Notes: a model not told the origin generated them from the letters alone. 64,000 nt of DNA from Thioglobus_B sp964558405 (GCA_964558405.1 CAZLDG010000002.1:15494-79493), one strand, 5' to 3'. Shown: positions 43,044 to 52,784, counted from the stretch's first letter. Numbers and translations: made by a program.

Positions 43044-43496
43044 ATGGATATTAGAAAAGTTAAAAAACTAATGGAATTGCTAGAGCAGTCTGGCATGGCG
43101 GAAATTGAGATCAAAGAAGGCGAAGAATCGGTTCGTATCTCCCGCTATGGCGAGAGTGCCGCCGTTGCCCCAGCACCGGTACAAATAGCTGCCCCAGTAG
43201 CTGCAGCACCGGTAGCCGCAGCAGAGCCAGTAGCAGAATCTGCAGCACCTGCTGCTGTTGATGGTCACCCAATTACCTCGCCAATGGTTGGCACCTTCTA
43301 CGCGGCCGCTTCACCGACTTCAGAGAATTTTGTCAAAGTTGGTCAGCACGTTAATCAGGGTGACACCATCTGTATTGTTGAGGCCATGAAAATCATGAAT
43401 CAAATTGAGGCCGATCAATCAGGTACCGTGATTGAGATTTTATGCACGGACGGTGACGCCGTTGAATTTGGTCAAACCTTAGTTGTAATAGAGTAA
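43044..43496 (+). CDS. accB: Biotin carboxyl carrier protein of acetyl-CoA carboxylase
   Basis: Carries the biotin for AccC and the AccAD transferase. The 150-residue protein has an N-terminal helical part, an Ala/Pro/Val-rich flexible linker (about residues 37-75), and the biotinyl domain with the target lysine in EAMKIMNQI (about 113-121) and the thumb region. The stop overlaps the accC start by one base. Confidence 0.97.
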   Translation: MDIRKVKKLMELLEQSGMAEIEIKEGEESVRISRYGESAAVAPAPVQIAAPVAAAPVAAAEPVAESAAPAAVDGHPITSPMVGTFYAAASPTSENFVKVGQHVNQGDTICIVEAMKIMNQIEADQSGTVIEILCTDGDAVEFGQTLVVIE

Positions 43497-44848
43497 TGAA
43501 TAAGATTCAAAAAGTTCTAATCGCCAACCGTGGCGAGATTGCACTGCGCATTCTAAGAGCCTGTAAAGAGCTGGGCATTAAAACCGTTGCGGTTTATTCA
43601 ACCGCCGACCAAGACCTAAAACACGTGCGTCTGGCCGATGAAGCAGTTTGTATTGGTCCACACCCCTCAACAGAAAGTTATTTAAATATTCCAGCCATTA
43701 TCAGTGCGGCCGAGGTGACTCATGCCGATGCTATCCACCCAGGTTATGGATTTTTATCTGAGAATGCTGACTTTGCTCAACGCGTTGAAGAAAGTGGCTT
43801 TATCTTTATTGGTCCACGTGCCGAAAACATTCGCGTTATGGGCGATAAAGTCGCTGCCATTGATGCGATGCAACGCTCTGGTGTGCCTTGTGTACCAGGT
43901 TCTGATGGCGGTTTGGGCGATAATGCTATTGAAAATACCGAGCTAGCACGCAATATTGGCTTTCCAATTATTATTAAAGCCTCTGGCGGCGGCGGCGGTC
44001 GTGGCATGCGCGTGGTTGAAAAAGAAGAGGATCTGCTGGGTTCGATTGAGCTCACCAAAACCGAAGCTCAGAGCTTCTTTGGCAACCCCGAAGTGTATAT
44101 GGAGAAATTTTTAACCACGCCACGTCATATTGAAATTCAAGTTTTGGCCGATGAACATGGTAACGCCGTGCATTTGGCTGAGCGTGACTGCTCAATGCAA
44201 AGACGTCACCAAAAAGTGGTAGAAGAAGCACCAGCCCCGGGTATTGATGATGAACTTAGAAGCAAAATTGGTAGCATCTGTGCCAGTGCTTGTCAGGAGA
44301 TTAACTATCGTGGCGCCGGTACTTTTGAATTCTTGTTTGAAAATGGCGAGTTCTACTTTATTGAAATGAACACCCGTGTACAGGTTGAGCATCCAGTGAC
44401 CGAGATGATTACTGGCGTGGATATTGTGCGCGAACAAATCATGATTGCCGACGGCCAAGAATTGTCATTTGCTCAAGAAGACGTGAAAGTTAAAGGCGTA
44501 GCCATGGAGTGTCGAATCAATGCTGAGGATCCAAATAACTTTATGCCTTCGCCGGGCAAAATTACCCAGTATCATGCTGCGGGCGGCCTAGGTGTGCGTG
44601 TGGACTCTCATATCTATAACGGCTATACCGTACCACCACACTATGACTCGATGATTGGCAAGCTCATTACTTTTTCAGAGACACGCATTGGTGCCATTAT
44701 TAAGATGCAGGTTGCCCTCGATGAGATGGTGATTGATGGCATTAAAACCAATATCCCGCTACATCGAAAAATTATGGAAGATGAAACCTTCCGTGAAGGT
44801 GGCATGAACATTCACTACCTAGAGAAAATGCTGGGAGATTCACACTAG
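43496..44848 (+). CDS. accC: Biotin carboxylase subunit of acetyl-CoA carboxylase
   Basis: Carboxylates biotin on AccB with ATP and bicarbonate. The 450-residue ATP-grasp enzyme shows IANRGEIALRI (residues 9-19), HPGYGFLSEN (about 81-90), the glycine-rich ATP loop KASGGGGGRGMR (about 159-170) and EMNTRVQVEHPVTE (about 288-301). Full length. Coupled to accB by a TAATG overlap. Confidence 0.98.
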   Translation: MNKIQKVLIANRGEIALRILRACKELGIKTVAVYSTADQDLKHVRLADEAVCIGPHPSTESYLNIPAIISAAEVTHADAIHPGYGFLSENADFAQRVEESGFIFIGPRAENIRVMGDKVAAIDAMQRSGVPCVPGSDGGLGDNAIENTELARNIGFPIIIKASGGGGGRGMRVVEKEEDLLGSIELTKTEAQSFFGNPEVYMEKFLTTPRHIEIQVLADEHGNAVHLAERDCSMQRRHQKVVEEAPAPGIDDELRSKIGSICASACQEINYRGAGTFEFLFENGEFYFIEMNTRVQVEHPVTEMITGVDIVREQIMIADGQELSFAQEDVKVKGVAMECRINAEDPNNFMPSPGKITQYHAAGGLGVRVDSHIYNGYTVPPHYDSMIGKLITFSETRIGAIIKMQVALDEMVIDGIKTNIPLHRKIMEDETFREGGMNIHYLEKMLGDSH

Positions 44849-44850
44849 AG

Positions 44851-45885
44851 ATGATTAAGGCTGGCATTATTGGCGGCACCGGTTATACCGGTGTCGAGCT
44901 ACTAAGATTACTGTACAACCACCCTGAGGTTGAAGTGGTGGCGATTAGTTCGCGCTCTTTACAGGGTAAAAAAGTGGGCGAGGTTTTTCCCTCACTAATC
45001 AATCAATCTGAACTGGTGTTTTCACTACCAGATGACGCAATACTGAGTAGCTGTGACGTGATATTTTTTGCCACCCCGCATGGTGTGGCTATGGAAGGCG
45101 CCGGCAAATTTATCGATCAGGGCATTAAGGTTGTGGATCTAGGTGCTGACTTTAGAATCAGCGACGCTACTGAGTGGTCCAAGTGGTACAACATGGAGCA
45201 CACACAGGCCGAACTGTTAGAGGCTGCAGTATACGGCATCCCTGAGTACAATCGCGCCGAGGTTAAAGAGGCCATGCTGCTAGCCAACCCAGGCTGTTAT
45301 CCCACCGCAGTTCAACTCGCACTTAAGCCACTGATTGAAAACCAATTAATCAGTCTGGATAATATTGTTGCCGATTGTAAATCGGGCGTCTCTGGCGCAG
45401 GTCGTGGCGCAAACCAAGCGATGTTGTTGTGTGAAACCAGTGAATCGTTTAAGGCCTATGGTGTTGGTGGACATCGTCATTTTCCAGAGATTAAACAGCA
45501 ATTAGAGCTATTCTCAGGTGGCGCTGAAGTTGGTCTGACCTTTGTGCCACATTTAGTGCCGATGATTCGCGGCATTCACGCCACAATTTATGTGGACCTG
45601 CTCGATGCGCAAACCGATGTAAACACCTTGTTTAAACAAGCCTATAAAGATGAGGGTTTTGTCAGCGTGCTAGAGCCGGGGCAATACCCCGAAACTCGTA
45701 GCGTTAAGTCGTCCAACTTCTGCCAAATCGGTTTGCAAAAAGTGCCAGGGAGCAATAAACTGGTGATTATGTCGGTGATTGATAATTTGGTCAAAGGCGC
45801 CTCAGGTCAAGCAATTCAGAATATGAACTTAATGTTTAACCTAGAAGAGAATACCGGGCTAAAATCAATTGGACTACTACCTTAG
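44851..45885 (+). CDS. argC: N-acetyl-gamma-glutamyl-phosphate reductase
   Basis: Third step of arginine synthesis. The 344-residue protein has GGTGYTGVELLRLL (residues 8-21) binding NADP and the active-site cysteine in LANPGCYPTA (about 143-152), then SGVSGAGRG (about 178-186). It follows accC by two bases and precedes erpA by 12; the linkage to the acc genes is convenient packing and other arg genes are not in the window. Confidence 0.97.
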   Translation: MIKAGIIGGTGYTGVELLRLLYNHPEVEVVAISSRSLQGKKVGEVFPSLINQSELVFSLPDDAILSSCDVIFFATPHGVAMEGAGKFIDQGIKVVDLGADFRISDATEWSKWYNMEHTQAELLEAAVYGIPEYNRAEVKEAMLLANPGCYPTAVQLALKPLIENQLISLDNIVADCKSGVSGAGRGANQAMLLCETSESFKAYGVGGHRHFPEIKQQLELFSGGAEVGLTFVPHLVPMIRGIHATIYVDLLDAQTDVNTLFKQAYKDEGFVSVLEPGQYPETRSVKSSNFCQIGLQKVPGSNKLVIMSVIDNLVKGASGQAIQNMNLMFNLEENTGLKSIGLLP

Positions 45886-45897
45886 GAAGTAAAACAA

Positions 45898-46245
45898 ATG
45901 AGCGAAGTGTTAGAACAGGCTGAGATTATTTTTTCTGATAATGCAGCTAAGAAAGTATCCGATTTAATCAAAGAGGAAAAGAACGACAAACTTAAATTGC
46001 GCGTCTATATTACCGGCGGCGGTTGTTCGGGGTTCTCTTATGGTTTTACTTTCGACGAAGAGTATAAGGAGGGGGACAGCGGCGTTGAAAAAGACGGCGT
46101 TGAATTGGTGGTTGATCCGATGAGTTACCAATATTTAATTGGTGCTACGGTCGACTATTTAGAGGACTTGCAGGGTTCGCGGTTTATTATCCACAACCCA
46201 AACGCAAAAACCACTTGTGGTTGCGGCTCGTCATTTTCAGTCTAA
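45898..46245 (+). CDS. erpA: Iron-sulfur cluster insertion protein ErpA
   Basis: A-type carrier that delivers Fe-S clusters, for example to IspH. The 115-residue protein has the three ligand cysteines in GGGCSGFSYG (about residues 41-50) and the C-terminal TTCGCGSSFSV (about 105-115). The argC-erpA neighbourhood is known from other Gammaproteobacteria. Confidence 0.96.
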   Translation: MSEVLEQAEIIFSDNAAKKVSDLIKEEKNDKLKLRVYITGGGCSGFSYGFTFDEEYKEGDSGVEKDGVELVVDPMSYQYLIGATVDYLEDLQGSRFIIHNPNAKTTCGCGSSFSV

Positions 46246-46261
46246 CCAGGGGAGAGAGACT

Positions 46262-47398
46262 ATGATGGAATACATTCCAGGATTGGCCGGAGTTCCGGCT
46301 ACCGAATCGGGCATTTCCTCAATTGATGGTAAAAACGGTATTTTGGCTTATCGTGGCTATTCAATTGAGGATTTGGTAAAAAATGCCTCATTTGAAGAAG
46401 TGGCCATGCTACTTAGAGACGGCGAGCTACCAGATAAAGACAAGCTGGAGAACTTCAAAACCGTGCTACACAAGCGCTATGAAGTAAAGCGCAACATTCG
46501 CTCAATGATGTGGTCTCTGCCTTGTGGCGGCCATCCCATGGATGTATTGCAAACTTCAATTGCTGCGATGGCAACCTTCTATCCCGATGCGGGCGCAGAA
46601 AATCCAGATTCGACCTATACCCAAAGCGCATTAACCAAAATTATCTCTAACATGAGCACTTTGGTGGCTATGTGGGCGCGTATCAGTGCGGGCTATGATC
46701 CGATTCCACCTAGCAAGGAAATGTCATACGCCAAGAACTTCTTATACATGTCATTTGGCGAAGAGCCCGACGATGACATTGTGAAGCTATTTGATGCCTG
46801 CTTGATTTTGCATGCCGAACATACGATTAACGCCTCAACCTTCTCTGCGATGGTAACCGCCTCTACCCTGGCCAATCCATTTGCCTCTATTTCAGCAGCG
46901 GTTGGTACTTTGGCCGGCTCACTGCACGGTGGTGCTAACGAAGACGTATTAAAAATGCTCGATGAGATTGGTGATGCCAGCAATGCGCGTGCCTATATTG
47001 AAAACCGCCTTAAGAACAAGCAGGTGATTTGGGGTATGGGCCATCGTGAATACAGCGTTAAAGATCCAAGAGCCACCATCTTGCAGCGCATGATTGAGCA
47101 GTATGTCAGCAAGACCAATCTTAAACTCTCTAAACGCTTTGAAACTGCGATGGAAGTAGAGCGCATTTGTGAAGAACTGTTAGCGCACAAGGGCGTTTAT
47201 CCGAACGTGGACTTCTATTCAGGTATTTTGTACTCAGAGATTTTCCACATTCCAAAGATTCACTTTACCCCGATTTTTGCCATGGCGCGTTCAGCAGGTT
47301 GGGCAGCACACTGGCACGAGCAAGTTGGGCATAATAGAATCTTTAGACCAACACAAATTTACACAGGAGCAGACTTTAGGGAATACCCTAAAGAATAA
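46262..47398 (+). CDS. gltA: Citrate synthase
   Basis: Condenses oxaloacetate and acetyl-CoA. From the ATG at 46262 (GGGGAGAGAG upstream) it has 378 residues, shorter than the ~430-residue E. coli hexameric type and more like the short class that includes 2-methylcitrate synthases. Catalytic residues are in GSLHGGANED (about 222-231), MGHREYSVKDPRA (about 260-272) and VDFYSGI (about 318). Absence of prp genes nearby favours citrate over methylcitrate. Confidence 0.92.
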   Translation: MMEYIPGLAGVPATESGISSIDGKNGILAYRGYSIEDLVKNASFEEVAMLLRDGELPDKDKLENFKTVLHKRYEVKRNIRSMMWSLPCGGHPMDVLQTSIAAMATFYPDAGAENPDSTYTQSALTKIISNMSTLVAMWARISAGYDPIPPSKEMSYAKNFLYMSFGEEPDDDIVKLFDACLILHAEHTINASTFSAMVTASTLANPFASISAAVGTLAGSLHGGANEDVLKMLDEIGDASNARAYIENRLKNKQVIWGMGHREYSVKDPRATILQRMIEQYVSKTNLKLSKRFETAMEVERICEELLAHKGVYPNVDFYSGILYSEIFHIPKIHFTPIFAMARSAGWAAHWHEQVGHNRIFRPTQIYTGADFREYPKE

Positions 47399-47401
47399 AT
47401 C

Positions 47402-48142
47402 ATGAGCGATACAACACACTTCGGCTTTAAAGACGTTAAAACCCAGGACAAACAAAAACTGGTACGTGGTGTGTTTGATTCGGTCGCCTCTAAGTACGAC
47501 CTAATGAATGATGTGCTTTCTTTTGGTGCACACCGTCTGTGGAAGCGCTATACCATTGCCTCGAGCAATGTACAAACTGGTGATACTGTGCTGGATATTG
47601 CCGGTGGTACTGGCGATCTGGCCATGGCCTTTAGAAAAAAAGTCGGTGACAGTGGTCGGGTGATCCTATCCGATATCAATGCCGCCATGCTTGGCGAGGG
47701 TCGCAATAATCTGGTTGATCAAGGCTTTTCCGGTGTGGATTTTGTGCAATTAAATGCAGAGGCTATTCCATTTTCTGACAACAGTTTTGATTGTGTTTCC
47801 ATTGCCTTTGGTCTAAGAAACGTCACCGATAAAGACCAAGCACTTAGAGAAATGTATCGCGTGCTCAAGCCGGGCGGTTGCTTGCTAATTCTAGAGTTCT
47901 CCAAGACCGATAATGAATTATTGTCTCAGGCCTATGATTTTTACTCCTTTAACGTCATGCCAAAATTGGGTGGCATGATTGCCGATGATGAAGACTCTTA
48001 TCAATACCTGGCCGAGTCTATTCGCAAACACCCTGATCAAGAGAGCTTAAAAGACATGGTGCTTGAGGCTGGCTTTGACTTTTGTGAATACCACAATCTC
48101 AGCGGTGGCATCGTCGCCCTACACAAAGGCATCAAGGTTTAG
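47402..48142 (+). CDS. ubiE: Ubiquinone/menaquinone C-methyltransferase UbiE
   Basis: SAM-dependent C-methylation step of ubiquinone synthesis, used with or without oxygen. The 246-residue protein has FDSVASKYDLMND (about residues 26-38), motif I LDIAGGTGDLAM (about 63-74), and AFGLRNVTD (about 137-145). First of the ubiE-ubiJ-ubiB cluster. Confidence 0.97.
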   Translation: MSDTTHFGFKDVKTQDKQKLVRGVFDSVASKYDLMNDVLSFGAHRLWKRYTIASSNVQTGDTVLDIAGGTGDLAMAFRKKVGDSGRVILSDINAAMLGEGRNNLVDQGFSGVDFVQLNAEAIPFSDNSFDCVSIAFGLRNVTDKDQALREMYRVLKPGGCLLILEFSKTDNELLSQAYDFYSFNVMPKLGGMIADDEDSYQYLAESIRKHPDQESLKDMVLEAGFDFCEYHNLSGGIVALHKGIKV

Positions 48143-48150
48143 GTCTTAAC

Positions 48151-48663
48151 ATGCAACACTTTGTGCTTGAAGCTGCACTGAATTATCTGCTGTCACAACA
48201 ACGCATTGACATTGGTGCCCTCAGTGGCAAAAAATTACACTTTCAACTAGAGTCACTGCCGCTGGAGATGAACTTCGTCTGCACTGAGCGCAAAATCTAC
48301 GTACTGTCCACGCCAATTGACTCGGCTGATGTTGAAATTCAGTTGAAAAAAACCGTGTTCTTCTCTTTGTTTAAAGGCAAGGACGTCAAACAACTGCTCA
48401 GAGAAGACCAAATCGTCATCAATGGCGATGTGAAAACCGCGCAGCTATTGGTTGACCTATTAGAACAAGTGGACATCGACCCTGAAGAAATCCTATCTAC
48501 TTATACCGGTGATATTATTGCCAACGAAGCTGGCAAAGCTTTTGGGCGCATTCAGCGTGCTGCCAGCGAGGCGCAAAACCCGCTAGAGGTTATCAAAGAC
48601 GAGATTGCCAATTTCTTGATTCAGCCCGAGCAATCCGAATCGTTTAAAAAGCCTAAGTCTTAG
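48151..48663 (+). CDS. ubiJ: Ubiquinone biosynthesis accessory factor UbiJ (SCP2 domain)
   Basis: SCP2-like lipid-binding factor of the aerobic Ubi metabolon. The 170-residue protein contains an N-terminal SCP2 fold (about residues 10-105; DDQIVINGDVKTAQLL-like segment near 88-103, here with EDQIVINGD) and a C-terminal helical tail. Identity is supported by position between ubiE and ubiB. A second SCP2 protein, UbiT, is encoded at 60177. Confidence 0.92.
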   Translation: MQHFVLEAALNYLLSQQRIDIGALSGKKLHFQLESLPLEMNFVCTERKIYVLSTPIDSADVEIQLKKTVFFSLFKGKDVKQLLREDQIVINGDVKTAQLLVDLLEQVDIDPEEILSTYTGDIIANEAGKAFGRIQRAASEAQNPLEVIKDEIANFLIQPEQSESFKKPKS

Positions 48664-48665
48664 AC

Positions 48666-50270
48666 ATGCGCTCTCTGTTTCGATTCGTCGTTATTTCTCG
48701 GGTCTTAATTCGTTATCGACTGGATTCTTTAGTGCTGTCGACCCCGGCACTTAAAAGTCTAAAGCCGCTACTGTATCTGATTCCTTGGCACTATTTCCCA
48801 GTGAAAAAATACACGCGTGGCGAGCGCATTCGTCTGGCCTTGGAAGAGCTGGGACCAATTTTTATCAAATTTGGACAAACGCTATCAACTCGACCGGATT
48901 TATTGCCCGAGGATATTGCCAAAGAGTTGGCTAAGCTGCAAGATGCTTGTCCTGGATTTGATGGCACCCAGGCGCAACAAATCATTGAAAAAGATCTAGG
49001 CAGTACAGCCGAGCGCTTATTCTCAAGCTTTGACAGCACACCGATGGCCTCAGCCTCAATCGCTCAGGTACATAGCGCCAAAACACTAGAAGGCGATGAG
49101 GTGGTGGTTAAGGTATTGCGCCCCAATATTCGTCAAACCATTACCAGAGACGTAGGGCTAATGTATGGCCTGGCTCGACTGATTGACAAGCACCCGATTA
49201 GCCAAAAGCTACGACCTGTAGAGATTGTGGCTGAATTTGAAGAAATTATTCTCGCTGAGCTTAACCTATTAAAAGAAAAAGACAACGCCGTGCGTATTAG
49301 GCAAAATTTTGAAGGCTCGGACCTGCTTTACATTCCCAAAGTCTATGAGGACCTGTGTAGCGAAAACGTATTAACCATTGAGCGTATTTACGGCACCCCA
49401 GTGGGGGATATTGACGCACTTAAGGCCAAAAATATCAACCTTAAGCGCTTGTCTAAAAACGGCGTGATTATCTTCTTCACCCAGGTGTTTAAACACAATT
49501 TTTTCCATGCAGACATGCACCCGGGCAATATTTTTGTCGGCGACGATGGCAACTACATTGGTGTGGATTTTGGCATTATGGGCTCGCTCAGTGAAGCAGA
49601 CAAAGACTTCATTGCCGATATCTTTTTGGCATTTTTCAACCGTGACTACCACGCACTGGCCAGTGTTTATATTGACTCGGGCTGGGCCAGTGCCAGCACC
49701 GATGTGGCCGCCTTTGAACAAGCCGTGGGCAGGATTTGTGAACCCATGTTTGCAAAATCTCTGGGCGAGATCTCTTTCGGTCAAGTATTATTAGAGCTCA
49801 TTCAAGAGGCCAAAAATTTTGACATTCGTGTACAGCCGCAACTCTTGCTGCTAGACAAAACCTTGTTAAACATTGAGGGCTTGGGACGACAATTAGACCC
49901 AGATTTAGACCTTTGGGCGACAGCCAAGCCTTTTTTAGAAGAAATAATGCGTGAGAAATATAGCATGAAAAATACATTTGAAAAACTCAAAGACGAAGCA
50001 CCACAAATTCTTAAAGAAGTACCGGAGCTGCCTAAGCTAACCATCAATGCGCTGAAAAAACTCAACAAAATGCAGGATTTGGGCGCCCTACAAGAACAAC
50101 AAACCAACAGCATTGTTAAGCAACTGCAGCACAACGCTAAAAAACAAACCTCGGCAGTATTTGCCGGCAGCTTTGTGATTCTCTCAGGCGTACTACTCAC
50201 CAATCAACGCTATCTTGAGGCCGGCATCAGTGCCGCAGTTGGCCTGGTGTTTTGGTGGCGCTCACGCTAA
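48666..50270 (+). CDS. ubiB: Ubiquinone biosynthesis regulatory protein kinase UbiB
   Basis: Atypical ADCK/UbiB kinase-like ATPase needed for ubiquinone synthesis. The 534-residue protein has the KxGQ motif region FIKFGQTLSTRPDLLP (about residues 66-81), the Ala-rich loop MASASIAQVHSA (about 119-130), the catalytic HADMHPGN (about 282-289) and VDFGIMG (about 300), and two C-terminal membrane helices. Follows ubiJ by two bases. Confidence 0.96.
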   Translation: MRSLFRFVVISRVLIRYRLDSLVLSTPALKSLKPLLYLIPWHYFPVKKYTRGERIRLALEELGPIFIKFGQTLSTRPDLLPEDIAKELAKLQDACPGFDGTQAQQIIEKDLGSTAERLFSSFDSTPMASASIAQVHSAKTLEGDEVVVKVLRPNIRQTITRDVGLMYGLARLIDKHPISQKLRPVEIVAEFEEIILAELNLLKEKDNAVRIRQNFEGSDLLYIPKVYEDLCSENVLTIERIYGTPVGDIDALKAKNINLKRLSKNGVIIFFTQVFKHNFFHADMHPGNIFVGDDGNYIGVDFGIMGSLSEADKDFIADIFLAFFNRDYHALASVYIDSGWASASTDVAAFEQAVGRICEPMFAKSLGEISFGQVLLELIQEAKNFDIRVQPQLLLLDKTLLNIEGLGRQLDPDLDLWATAKPFLEEIMREKYSMKNTFEKLKDEAPQILKEVPELPKLTINALKKLNKMQDLGALQEQQTNSIVKQLQHNAKKQTSAVFAGSFVILSGVLLTNQRYLEAGISAAVGLVFWWRSR

Positions 50271-50290
50271 TTCACACCCGTAATTAGTCT

Positions 50291-50318
50291 TTAACGCCCG
50301 TTGATTTTCAGGTAAAAT
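50291..50318 (+). promoter_or_regulatory. Promoter of rplY
   Basis: TTAACG at 50291-50296 and TAAAAT at 50313-50318 with a 16-base spacer. The predicted start near 50325 gives a leader of about 80 bases that contains the hairpin at 50363. Confidence 0.45.
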
Positions 50319-50362
50319 TAGCGCTTTGCTATATTTGGTCGCAAAATATGGCAGATGAGCAG

Positions 50363-50387
50363 CATCCACACATTGGATGTTTTTTTT
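50363..50387 (+). promoter_or_regulatory. Terminator-like hairpin in the rplY leader (possible attenuator)
   Basis: Inverted repeat CATCCA / TGGATG with a 5-base loop followed directly by eight T. It lies inside the proposed rplY leader, 18 bases before the ATG, and just after it come further T-rich bases and the GGAGAAA ribosome binding site. It could reduce read-through or regulate rplY, or end a transcript from ubiB. Confidence 0.5.
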
Positions 50388-50405
50388 ATTTTTGGAGAAA
50401 TACAA

Positions 50406-51077
50406 ATGAGTATGTCAATTAACGCAACACCAAGAGACGATCAAGGTAAAGGTGCGAGCCGCCGCCTACGTCGCAACGAACAAGTTCCTGCCATTATTTA
50501 TGGCGCGGGCAAAGACGCAACCCCGGTAACCTTAAGCATTCACGAGATTACCCATCTACTAGATAATGAAGAGGCTTATACCTCGATCTTAGAGCTAAGC
50601 CTAGGCAAAGCCAAAGAGTCTGTTATTGTAAAAGACCTGCAGCGTCACCCAGCAAGAAACGACATCACTCACGTTGATTTTCTTCGCGTAAACATGAAGC
50701 AAACCATCGTAACTCAGGTGCCTCTACACTTCATCGGTGCAGAAGAGAACGCAGCCATTCGTTTGGGCGCGGTTCTTAACCAGTTTGTTACTTCAATTGA
50801 AGTTTCATGTCTACCATCTGATCTTCCACATGCGATCGAGATTGACATTACCAATCTTGAGATGGATGATCATATCTCACTAACTGGCCTAGACATGCCT
50901 AAGGGCGTTACCATCACCGCACTAACGCACGGTGATGTTGAAGCGCACGATCAAAGTGTGGTTGCTATCCAAGCCGCTAAGAAGATGGCTGAAGTGGTAG
51001 AAGAGGACGTAGTAGCTGAAGACGCAGAGGGCGAAGAGGCTGAAGGTTCTGAAGATAACGCTGAGGGCGAATCTTAA
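50406..51077 (+). CDS. rplY: 50S ribosomal protein L25 (Ctc form)
   Basis: bL25 binds 5S rRNA. From the ATG at 50406 (GGAGAAA upstream) the protein has 223 residues, the long Ctc form: N-terminal 5S-binding domain (GKGASRRLRRNEQVPAIIYG, residues 11-30), a second beta domain (about 100-185), and an acidic Glu/Ala-rich tail. An in-frame ATG at 50355 lies in the leader hairpin region and is unlikely. pth follows after 36 bases. Confidence 0.95.
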   Translation: MSMSINATPRDDQGKGASRRLRRNEQVPAIIYGAGKDATPVTLSIHEITHLLDNEEAYTSILELSLGKAKESVIVKDLQRHPARNDITHVDFLRVNMKQTIVTQVPLHFIGAEENAAIRLGAVLNQFVTSIEVSCLPSDLPHAIEIDITNLEMDDHISLTGLDMPKGVTITALTHGDVEAHDQSVVAIQAAKKMAEVVEEDVVAEDAEGEEAEGSEDNAEGES

Positions 51078-51113
51078 GCCCATAACCACCATGCTGGCAA
51101 GGCCCAAAACAAT

Positions 51114-51689
51114 ATGACGATAAAGTTGATTGTTGGCCTGGGAAACCCAGGCAAAGAATATCAATCGCATCGTCATAATGTCGGGTTTTGGTTTGTAGAC
51201 GCGTTGGCCAATCTCTATGGCGCCAACTTTAAAAAAGAGACCAAGTTTTTTGGCGACGTGGCCAAGGCCAACATCGCGGGCAATAATGTTTGGCTGCTCA
51301 AGCCCAACACCTTTATGAACGCCTCGGGTAAGGCCATCAGCGCACTTGCCAAATTCTATCAAATCGACGCCTCTGAAGTACTGGTTGTACATGACGAGCT
51401 GGATTTAAACCCTGGCACTGCCAGACTGAAGCTCGATGGCGGGCATGGTGGACACAACGGTCTTAGAGACACCATTCAAGCTTTAAGTAGCAAAGTATTT
51501 TATCGTCTGCGCATTGGCATTGGTCATCCGGGAGACAAATCTAGGGTCTCGGGTTTTGTATTGCACGCGCCCAATACGTCTGAGCTCGAGCCTATTCAGG
51601 ACTCACTGGTATCGGCGCTGAGCGTGATTGAAGACGTGGTTCGTGGTGAGGATGAAAAAGCCATGCGCCAATTACACACAAAGGAATAA
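51114..51689 (+). CDS. pth: Peptidyl-tRNA hydrolase
   Basis: Recycles peptidyl-tRNA that falls off the ribosome. The 191-residue protein has VGLGNPGKEYQSHRHN (residues 6-21) with the catalytic His, HDELDLNPG (about 92-100) and GGHGGHNGLR (about 106-115). The rplY-pth-ychF order is widespread. Confidence 0.97.
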   Translation: MTIKLIVGLGNPGKEYQSHRHNVGFWFVDALANLYGANFKKETKFFGDVAKANIAGNNVWLLKPNTFMNASGKAISALAKFYQIDASEVLVVHDELDLNPGTARLKLDGGHGGHNGLRDTIQALSSKVFYRLRIGIGHPGDKSRVSGFVLHAPNTSELEPIQDSLVSALSVIEDVVRGEDEKAMRQLHTKE

Positions 51690-51692
51690 ATT

Positions 51693-52784
51693 ATGGGATT
51701 TAAATGTGGCATTGTTGGCTTACCAAACGTAGGTAAATCCACCTTATTTAACGCATTAACACAAGCCGGTATCGAATCGGCCAACTATCCATTTTGTACC
51801 ATTGAGCCCAATGTCGGCATTGTGCCCATTAACGATCCACGCCTACAGCAGTTAGCCGATATCGTAAGTCCTCAGAAGATATTGCCAACCACCATGGAGT
51901 TTGTTGATATTGCTGGCTTGGTAGAGGGCGCCTCTAAAGGCGAGGGTCTGGGTAATCAATTTTTAAGCAATATTCGTGAGACCGATGCCATTGTACATGT
52001 GGTGCGTTGTTTCGAAAACGATGATATTGTGCATGTTTCTGGCAAGGTTTCACCGCTGGATGACATTGAAATCATTAACACGGAATTGGTACTTGCCGAT
52101 CTAAGCGCGGTAGAAAAACTCTATCAAAAAGCCTTAAAGAACACCAAATCTGGACAAAAAGAAGGTCTGCCACTGCGTGAATTACTAGAGCGTATCCTGC
52201 CAGTACTAGAAGCCGGTCAAGGCGTACGCACCCTGGAATTTGACGAGGAAGAAAGCAAGTTGCTTAGGGGCTTTCAGCTGCTAAGTGCCAAACCGGTTTT
52301 GTACGTGGCCAATGTTAGCGAAGATGGTTTTGAGAACAATGCGCATCTGGACGGGGTTAGACAATATGCCAGTGATGAAGGTGCTCAAGTGGTGGCAATT
52401 TGTGCTGATATTGAAGCGGAAATCTCTGAGTTAGATGCTGAGGAAAAACAAGATTTTCTATCAGAAATGGGCCAAACCCAATCAGGACTGGATCGCTTGA
52501 TTATTGCTGGCTACCAACTGCTGGGTCTACAAACTTATTTTACTGCTGGCGTACAAGAAGTGCGCGCCTGGACCATTAATATTGGCGACAGCGCACCACA
52601 GGCCGCCGGCAAAATTCATGGCGACTTTGAAAAGGGTTTTATCCGCGCTGAAACCATCAGTTTTGATGACTTTATTGAATGCGGTGGCGAAAAAGGCGCC
52701 AAAGAAGCTGGAAAATTGCGCTCTGAAGGCAAGGAATACATCGTCCAAGACGGTGATGTGGTACACTTCTTGTTCAATGTTTAG
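51693..52784 (+). CDS. ychF: Ribosome-binding ATPase YchF
   Basis: Obg-like P-loop protein that prefers ATP and binds ribosomes. The 363-residue protein has GLPNVGKSTLFNAL (residues 8-21), the ANYPFCTIEPN G2-like segment (about 30-40), DIAGLVEGASKGEGLGNQFL (about 70-89), and a C-terminal TGS domain. Starts 3 bases after pth. Confidence 0.97.
   Translation: MGFKCGIVGLPNVGKSTLFNALTQAGIESANYPFCTIEPNVGIVPINDPRLQQLADIVSPQKILPTTMEFVDIAGLVEGASKGEGLGNQFLSNIRETDAIVHVVRCFENDDIVHVSGKVSPLDDIEIINTELVLADLSAVEKLYQKALKNTKSGQKEGLPLRELLERILPVLEAGQGVRTLEFDEEESKLLRGFQLLSAKPVLYVANVSEDGFENNAHLDGVRQYASDEGAQVVAICADIEAEISELDAEEKQDFLSEMGQTQSGLDRLIIAGYQLLGLQTYFTAGVQEVRAWTINIGDSAPQAAGKIHGDFEKGFIRAETISFDDFIECGGEKGAKEAGKLRSEGKEYIVQDGDVVHFLFNV

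Noticed and set aside
43165..43260. Repeated GCAGCACC/GTAGC units in accB as a DNA repeat
   Set aside because: This is the Ala/Pro-rich linker of the biotin carrier protein, a known low-complexity coding region.
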